From: Formosa sp.
GTDB lineage: Bacteria > Bacteroidota > Bacteroidia > Flavobacteriales > Flavobacteriaceae
Direction: 5' to 3'
NCBI GenBank assembly: GCA_018673215.1
Contig: JABHDE010000011.1
Location: 1 to 38,591, forward strand
DNA length: 38,591 nt
Shown: positions 34,785 to 38,591 of the stretch, piece after piece
Layout: each line of letters opens with the position of its first letter
Position numbering within the stretch: position 1 is the stretch's first letter
Translations under genes and position numbers: made by a program
Notes under the pieces: generated by a model
The model's database searches: none
Seen by the model: only the letters and a program-made list of their open reading frames with translations
What the model was told of the DNA's origin: nothing

Positions 34785-35626
34785 GAAAGTCTTACAGTCA
34801 TGTTTAACTTCGCTAAAATACTTTGACTCACATCGGTAGTGAAATTCTTTTTTCTATATACTTTTATTGGCTGAATTCCTTGGATCACATTGGTCACAAA
34901 CAACTCGTCCGCTTTTTGTAATTCAAATGGAGATATGGAGGCTTCAATGCATTCAAAATCAGGAATCTTTTTAATAATTTCTAAAACTTGCTTGCGCATG
35001 ATGCCATTTAAACAACCGTCTTCCAAAGGGGGGGTCTTTATCACATTGTCTTTGACTAAAAACAAATTCCCATTAAGTGCTTCCACTATACTTTTATTGG
35101 TGTTTAGTAATAAACAGTTCTCATATTGATTCTCTTTAGCATAAACACTTCCTAAGACATTGAGCACCTTGTTATTTGTTTTTAAGGTTGATAAGAGTCC
35201 TGGAGTGACATAAAAATCTTTAAACAACTCCACTCTATAATCAGAATTATCAAATAAATATAAATCTACCTCTAAGGGTTCTGCTGTTATAAAATAAGAT
35301 ACATCATTGGTAAGTGGGGTATAAAACCCACCTTGGTTCCTAAAAACCATTAATTTAACTCTAAAAGAGTTTGAATTGGAATTATGATGCATTAATAATT
35401 CTAGAATTTGAGATTCTAAAAACTCAGGAGTGAAGGACATTGGAATTTCCATTCTTAAAATTCGCATAGATGCCATCAATCTAAAATAGTGATCTTCCCA
35501 AAAAAGAATTTTTCCGTTTAAGGTTTTGAGGGTTTCAAAAAGTGCATCTCCATACGCAATTCCTCGATTGAAAATCGATAGTTTTGCTTGTTGTTCTGTA
35601 AGTAATTCGCCGTTACTATTTATCAT
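34781..35626 (-). CDS. class IV aminotransferase (PLP fold type IV)
   Basis: A 281-residue PLP enzyme of the branched-chain aminotransferase/4-amino-4-deoxychorismate lyase group. The opening FNRGIAYGDALFETLKTLNG (19-38) and LKTNNKVLNVLGSVYA (about 158-173) are typical, as is the late ADELFVTNVIQGIQPI. It could act in folate (PabC-like), branched-chain or D-amino acid metabolism; sequence alone does not decide. Its start codon lies directly behind a terminator hairpin and T run (see terminator entry). Confidence 0.85.
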   Translation of the reverse strand: MINSNGELLTEQQAKLSIFNRGIAYGDALFETLKTLNGKILFWEDHYFRLMASMRILRMEIPMSFTPEFLESQILELLMHHNSNSNSFRVKLMVFRNQGGFYTPLTNDVSYFITAEPLEVDLYLFDNSDYRVELFKDFYVTPGLLSTLKTNNKVLNVLGSVYAKENQYENCLLLNTNKSIVEALNGNLFLVKDNVIKTPPLEDGCLNGIMRKQVLEIIKKIPDFECIEASISPFELQKADELFVTNVIQGIQPIKVYRKKNFTTDVSQSILAKLNMTVRLS

Positions 35627-35652
35627 AAAAAAAGTCCTGAATAAATCAGGAC
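35627..35652 (-). terminator. terminator of the START-like gene, abutting the aminotransferase start codon
   Basis: A perfect 7-bp stem (GTCCTGA at 35634-35640, TCAGGAC at 35646-35652) with a 5-base loop, followed in the minus direction by seven T (35627-35633). The next bases are the ATG of the aminotransferase gene. Confidence 0.85.
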
Positions 35653-35659
35653 AAATATA
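35652..35659 (-). promoter_or_regulatory. -7-like box overlapping the terminator stem (TATATTTG on minus)
   Basis: An exact TAnnTTTG match whose last base is the first base of the terminator stem. A transcript begun here would start within the 5' arm, about 20 bases before the aminotransferase ATG. A clear TTTG at -33 is not seen. Confidence 0.5.
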
Positions 35660-35678
35660 GTTTAAAAATAAAAAATGT

Positions 35679-36065
35679 CTAGGAAGAACCTAATATTTGC
35701 TTAAGATCTGATATTTGATTATCCCAAAGCATCTTTGTCTCTTCTACTTCATCATCTTCTGCAAAATCTGTAATCATTAACGATACATCTTTTGTGATTC
35801 CATCAACTTGAATTCGGATTTCAAAATAGGATGGATCCTCATCACTTTCTAGCCATTTGAATTTGACACGTTCTCCATTTTTTTTAGTTAATAATTTAGC
35901 TTGCTCTTCTGAATCATCCCATATAAAAGTAAATAATTCACCTCTTGAATTCACATTATCTGCAAACCATTCCGACAATCCAGAAGGCGTTGAAACGTAT
36001 TGATACAATAATTGAGGTGATGCTTGTATGGGGAATTCTAACTCAAATTTAATTTTATCGCTCAT
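35679..36065 (-). CDS. START-like (AHSA1/SRPBCC) domain protein
   Basis: A 128-residue protein with a START-like fold common in Bacteroidota: FELEFPIQASPQLLYQYVST (7-26), then SGLSEWFADNVN and FKWLESDEDPSYFEIRIQ. The C-terminus is acidic (AEDDEVEETKMLWDNQ). The role is unknown. It is monocistronic by position, with its own terminator 27 bases downstream. Confidence 0.85.
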   Translation of the reverse strand: MSDKIKFELEFPIQASPQLLYQYVSTPSGLSEWFADNVNSRGELFTFIWDDSEEQAKLLTKKNGERVKFKWLESDEDPSYFEIRIQVDGITKDVSLMITDFAEDDEVEETKMLWDNQISDLKQILGSS

Positions 36066-36152
36066 TGGGAATTTTAAAGATTTAAAAATCCAATATATAC
36101 AATAATTACTTAGTTCTGTAAAGAAATTTAATTTTTTTTAAATAGGGATTTA

Positions 36153-36183
36153 TTTGTGAGGCGATATATTGTTTTTATATTTG
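36153..36183 (+). promoter_or_regulatory. Bacteroidota-type promoter of tRNA-Met
   Basis: TTTG at 36153-36156 and TATATTTG at 36176-36183 are separated by 19 bases, an exact match to the TTTG / TAnnTTTG consensus and spacing. The tRNA begins 16 bases after the -7 box. This is the best promoter in the window. Confidence 0.85.
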
Positions 36184-36198
36184 CAGCCATCTAATTAT

Positions 36199-36272
36199 GG
36201 CGAGGTAGCTCAGCTGGTTAGAGCGTCGGATTCATAACCCGGAGGTCGCGGGATCGTGCCCCGCTCTCGCTA
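36199..36272 (+). tRNA. tRNA-Met (CAT anticodon), elongator type
   Basis: A 74-base cloverleaf. The acceptor stem is GGCGAGG paired with TCTCGCT (G-T at both ends), the D arm is GCTC/GAGC, the anticodon loop TTCATAA has CAT at 36233-36235, and the T stem is GCGGG/CCCGC. The T loop reads ATCGTGC, slightly off the usual TTCRANN. CCA is not encoded. The G1-T72 pair argues against the initiator tRNA, which has a mismatch there. Confidence 0.92.
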
Positions 36273-36285
36273 CAAGATTTTAAAA

Positions 36286-36317
36286 GGACTTTCAAGAAAT
36301 TGGAAGTCTTTTTTTTT
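36286..36317 (+). terminator. intrinsic terminator after tRNA-Met
   Basis: An 8-bp stem with two G-T pairs (GGACTTTC at 36286-36293, GGAAGTCT at 36302-36309), an 8-base loop and a run of nine T ending at 36317. It begins 14 bases after the tRNA. The remaining bases to 36444 hold nothing recognisable. Confidence 0.8.
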
Positions 36318-36444
36318 ACCCATTCATTTAGCAGTCTAATGTTTTAAACTGTTTGATAAAGAGGTAATTAATTTTATATGTTGAAATTTAATTATTGAGA
36401 ACCCTTTGAGTTTCTACAGGTCTTTATTGAAATAAACTAAATAA

Positions 36445-37815
36445 TTAAGAAACAAATTTTATCAGTTCCTCTAGGGATAATAATTGTTGATCTCCAGAAC
36501 TCATGTTTTTTAGCAAGTACTTATTCTGTTCCATTTCTGCTTCTCCAACCATAACAACAAAAGGAATTTCGCGCTTGTTGCAGTACATCATTTGCTTTTT
36601 TAGCTTCACAGCATCTGGATATAACTCAGTTGCAATAGATTTTGAACGTAAAGCTGTAATCGCTTTAAGGCTGTACAAACTTTCTGAAGCTCCAAAATTG
36701 ATAAAAAGCACTTTTGTTGATTGTGTTTGATCCGTTGGAAATAAGTTTAATTCTTCTAAGACCAAATAGATACGGTCCAAACCAAAGCTTATTCCCACTC
36801 CACTCACATCTTTTAAACCAAAAATTCCGGTCAAGTCATCGTAACGACCACCACCACCAATAGAGCCCATTTGTACGGAATCTGGTGCAGCAACTTCAAA
36901 GATTGCGCCTGTATAATAATTAAGTCCTCGTGCTAAGGTGACATCCATTTGTAACTTAGCGGTTTTAAGTCCTAATGAAGCCACAGAATACGCAATAAAC
37001 TCTAATTCTTCTACACCATTTATGCCTTCCGTAGAAGTGCTTAAAATAGATTTTAAAGATTGTAATTGTTCTGAGAAATTGCCTGTCAAATTAAAAAGAG
37101 GTTCGAGTTTAGAAATGCCGTTGGCAGTGATGCCTTTATTGAGCATTTCTTCTTTAACTTTTTCTGCTCCAATTTTATCAAGCTTATCCAAAGCTACTGT
37201 AAAATCGATAAGCTTATCTTGAGCGCCTATCAATTCGGCGATGCCAGCTAATATTTTTCTGTTGTTTATTTTAATAGTAACACCCTCTAGCTTTAAATCA
37301 GAAAATACAGCGTCATACAATTGAATGAATTCAATTTCTTGCCATAGAGATTTTGAACCAACCACATCGGCATCACACTGGTAAAATTCTTGAAAGCGTC
37401 CTTTTTGAGGACGATCGGCACGCCAAACAGGTTGAATTTGAAATCGTTTGAATGGAAATACAATGTCATTTTGATATTGTGCCACATAGCGCGCAAAGGG
37501 AACCGTTAAATCATAGCGCAATGCTTTCTCTGTAAGCGAGTTTGAAAAGCGTGCAAGATTGCCTTCTTCAAGCGCTTGTAAATCGGCTTTTTTGACTTTA
37601 TCTCCTGAATTTAAAATCTTAAAAATAAGGCGATCCCCTTCTTCTCCGTATTTACCCAATAAGGTTTCCGCCAATTCAAAGCTCGGCGTTTCAATGGGTT
37701 GAAATCCAAATTTTTTGAAATTTGACTTTATGGTACTAAAAATGTAGTCGCGATTTGCTAACTGCTTTGGAGAAAAATCTCGTGTTCCTTTAGATATACG
37801 TGGTTTAGATACCAT
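36445..37815 (-). CDS. hisS: histidyl-tRNA synthetase
   Basis: A 456-residue class II aminoacyl-tRNA synthetase. It begins KGTRDFSPKQLANRDYIF (9-26). Motif 2 contains FQIQPVWRADRPQKGRFQEF, and the histidine-specific and motif 3 regions are ARGLNYYTGAIFE and GSIGGGGRYDDLTG. The C-terminal anticodon-binding domain runs from about 365. It lies 39 bases downstream of the DUF6495 gene on the same strand, and both are probably one transcript. Confidence 0.96.
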   Translation of the reverse strand: MVSKPRISKGTRDFSPKQLANRDYIFSTIKSNFKKFGFQPIETPSFELAETLLGKYGEEGDRLIFKILNSGDKVKKADLQALEEGNLARFSNSLTEKALRYDLTVPFARYVAQYQNDIVFPFKRFQIQPVWRADRPQKGRFQEFYQCDADVVGSKSLWQEIEFIQLYDAVFSDLKLEGVTIKINNRKILAGIAELIGAQDKLIDFTVALDKLDKIGAEKVKEEMLNKGITANGISKLEPLFNLTGNFSEQLQSLKSILSTSTEGINGVEELEFIAYSVASLGLKTAKLQMDVTLARGLNYYTGAIFEVAAPDSVQMGSIGGGGRYDDLTGIFGLKDVSGVGISFGLDRIYLVLEELNLFPTDQTQSTKVLFINFGASESLYSLKAITALRSKSIATELYPDAVKLKKQMMYCNKREIPFVVMVGEAEMEQNKYLLKNMSSGDQQLLSLEELIKFVS

Positions 37816-37854
37816 GGTTGTATTTAATTAACAAATATCTTTCTTTTTACGAAC

Positions 37855-38325
37855 CTATCCAATTAGATCGTCTAAATACTTAAAAAGTTCCCCTTTAGTG
37901 ATGGAGGATCCTTGAACAATTAGTTTAAATAATTTTGCGTTTTTATCGGCTTCAAGTGTTTTATCCGCGTTAAATAATTCAACTTGGTCTGACATTAAAT
38001 TAGTTCTTAACCATCCAAATCCTTCTTTGGTGGTCAAATCGATATCGTCTTTTTTTATTTTAAGCCCAATCAACCGCATCATTGATCCCTCAACCTTGAA
38101 TAAATACATATGTTGCGGAGCTATATTTTCTAAAAACTCTACTTTAGACAAGACCCCTTCCCAAACCAAGTCGCTAAAAATATCCAATTCTTCTTCGGCT
38201 ACCTGTGGCTTTTGTTCTTTAATTTCTTTCCATTCATCTGCAGTGATGGATTGGGTTGCTAAGAAATTGATAAACTCTTGATTTAATTCTTCAAACTGTT
38301 CTTTTGTTAATCTTGTGTATTTCAT
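37855..38325 (-). CDS. DUF6495 family protein
   Basis: A 156-residue soluble, acidic protein that I recognise as the DUF6495 family, usually found beside hisS in Flavobacteriaceae. It opens MKYTRLTKEQFEELNQEFIN and has IAPQHMYLFKVEGSMMRLIG at mid-length. No signal or catalytic motif is visible. The function is unknown. Confidence 0.75.
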   Translation of the reverse strand: MKYTRLTKEQFEELNQEFINFLATQSITADEWKEIKEQKPQVAEEELDIFSDLVWEGVLSKVEFLENIAPQHMYLFKVEGSMMRLIGLKIKKDDIDLTTKEGFGWLRTNLMSDQVELFNADKTLEADKNAKLFKLIVQGSSITKGELFKYLDDLIG

Positions 38326-38332
38326 GCTGTAT

Positions 38333-38362
38333 AAAAAAAATGCGCCCTAATAATAGGGCGCA
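38333..38362 (-). terminator. terminator of the outer-membrane receptor gene, 7 bases before the DUF6495 start codon
   Basis: A perfect, GC-rich 8-bp stem (TGCGCCCT at 38341-38348, AGGGCGCA at 38355-38362) with a 6-base loop is followed in the minus direction by eight T (38333-38340). The DUF6495 ATG begins seven bases after the T run. Confidence 0.88.
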
Positions 38363-38368
38363 AATTTA
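38361..38368 (-). promoter_or_regulatory. -7-like box overlapping the terminator stem (TAAATTTG on minus)
   Basis: An exact TAnnTTTG match whose last two bases lie in the terminator stem, the same geometry as at 35652-35659. It would drive DUF6495-hisS. No clear -33 TTTG is present. Confidence 0.45.
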
Positions 38369-38389
38369 TAAAATAAGATTGAATTAATA

Positions 38390-38591
38390 CTAGAAGATGT
38401 AGCGTAATCCAAATTGCATTTGCCATCTAGAGGCTAAACTTGAATCGTATCCAAAGGTTTCAGTTTGGTTTGGATTAAATGAATAGGTAGGTTCCAATGT
38501 GGCCGGATCAACACTGACTCCAATTGGAGAGGTGTTATTTGGCTGTTGTACTAAGCCCCATTCAGATCTAATTAAGTTTCCAACATTTAAC
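38390..38591 (-). CDS. C-terminal end of a TonB-dependent receptor-like outer-membrane protein (partial)
   Basis: A frame open to the window edge ends at TAG (38390-38392) and gives the last 66 residues of a larger protein. It finishes with SRWQMQFGLRYIF, the final beta-strand and C-terminal Phe typical of outer-membrane barrels and of Bacteroidota TonB-dependent receptors. The preceding part (for example SEWGLVQQPN) is a loop and strand of the same barrel. The N-terminal part, and so the substrate class, lies outside the window. It has its own strong terminator and is unlinked to the glucan locus. Confidence 0.8.
   Translation of the reverse strand, partial: LNVGNLIRSEWGLVQQPNNTSPIGVSVDPATLEPTYSFNPNQTETFGYDSSLASRWQMQFGLRYIF

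Noticed and set aside
38390-38591. Outer-membrane receptor fragment as the missing SusC of the glucan locus
   Set aside because: It is over 20 kb away, separated by housekeeping genes and with its own terminator; linkage to laminarin use is not supported.
1-38591. CRISPR arrays, insertion sequences, prophage genes or integration sites
   Set aside because: No regularly spaced repeats, transposase or integrase motifs were seen. The tRNA-Met at 36199-36272 shows no repeated 3' end nearby.

Overview
The window looks like a chromosomal segment of a marine member of the Flavobacteriaceae (Bacteroidota). The grounds are the low GC content, several promoter boxes of the Bacteroidota type (TAnnTTTG, one with a correctly spaced TTTG), lipoprotein-rich polysaccharide genes, and families typical of this group (DUF4290, DUF6495, DUF2805, Lacal_2735). 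A species cannot be named from the sequence alone.

Region 1 (about 1-16428, all minus strand) is a beta-1,3-glucan (laminarin-type) utilisation locus. In transcription order it encodes: an exported clan GH-A glycosidase joined to an outer-membrane beta-barrel; a surface lipoprotein with beta-sandwich modules; a GH16 laminarinase lipoprotein; a PKD plus three-module glycan-binding lipoprotein; an intrinsic terminator; a large cytoplasmic GH149/GH161-like beta-1,3-glucan phosphorylase; a GH17 lipoprotein; a GH30 lipoprotein; and an inner-membrane GPH/MFS sugar symporter whose C-terminus is a GH17 domain. No SusC/SusD pair and no regulator gene is visible in this part of the locus. Two of its proteins are transporter-enzyme fusions, one predicted in each membrane. 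My reading is: capture and cutting at the surface, entry through an enzyme-bearing barrel, debranching by GH30, uptake by an enzyme-bearing symporter, then cytoplasmic phosphorolysis.

Region 2 (16429-16948) is an AT-rich divergent intergenic region, followed by an aquaporin on the plus strand.

Region 3 (17601-27352, plus strand) is a tightly packed light/oxidative-stress cluster: TetR-like regulator, ABC1 kinase, flavin reductase-like protein, DUF2256 mini-protein, iron-sulfur (6-4)-type photolyase, an unknown protein, DUF2805, GTP cyclohydrolase I, a small helical protein, an atypical SDR, glutathione peroxidase, Lacal_2735, TspO, SRPBCC and a class I photolyase. An identical 21-bp element precedes two of its genes, each time 47 bp (start to start) before a promoter-like box.

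Region 4 (27349-38591) is mostly housekeeping: PhnA-like protein, MurA, DUF4290, DUF493, an NTPase, RecQ, Fmt, HU, YqgE, a class IV aminotransferase, a START-like protein, tRNA-Met, HisS, DUF6495, and the C-terminal end of an outer-membrane receptor cut by the window edge. Two minus-strand terminators here are overlapped by the promoter-like box of the next gene and sit almost on its start codon, an arrangement that could insulate the downstream gene from read-through.
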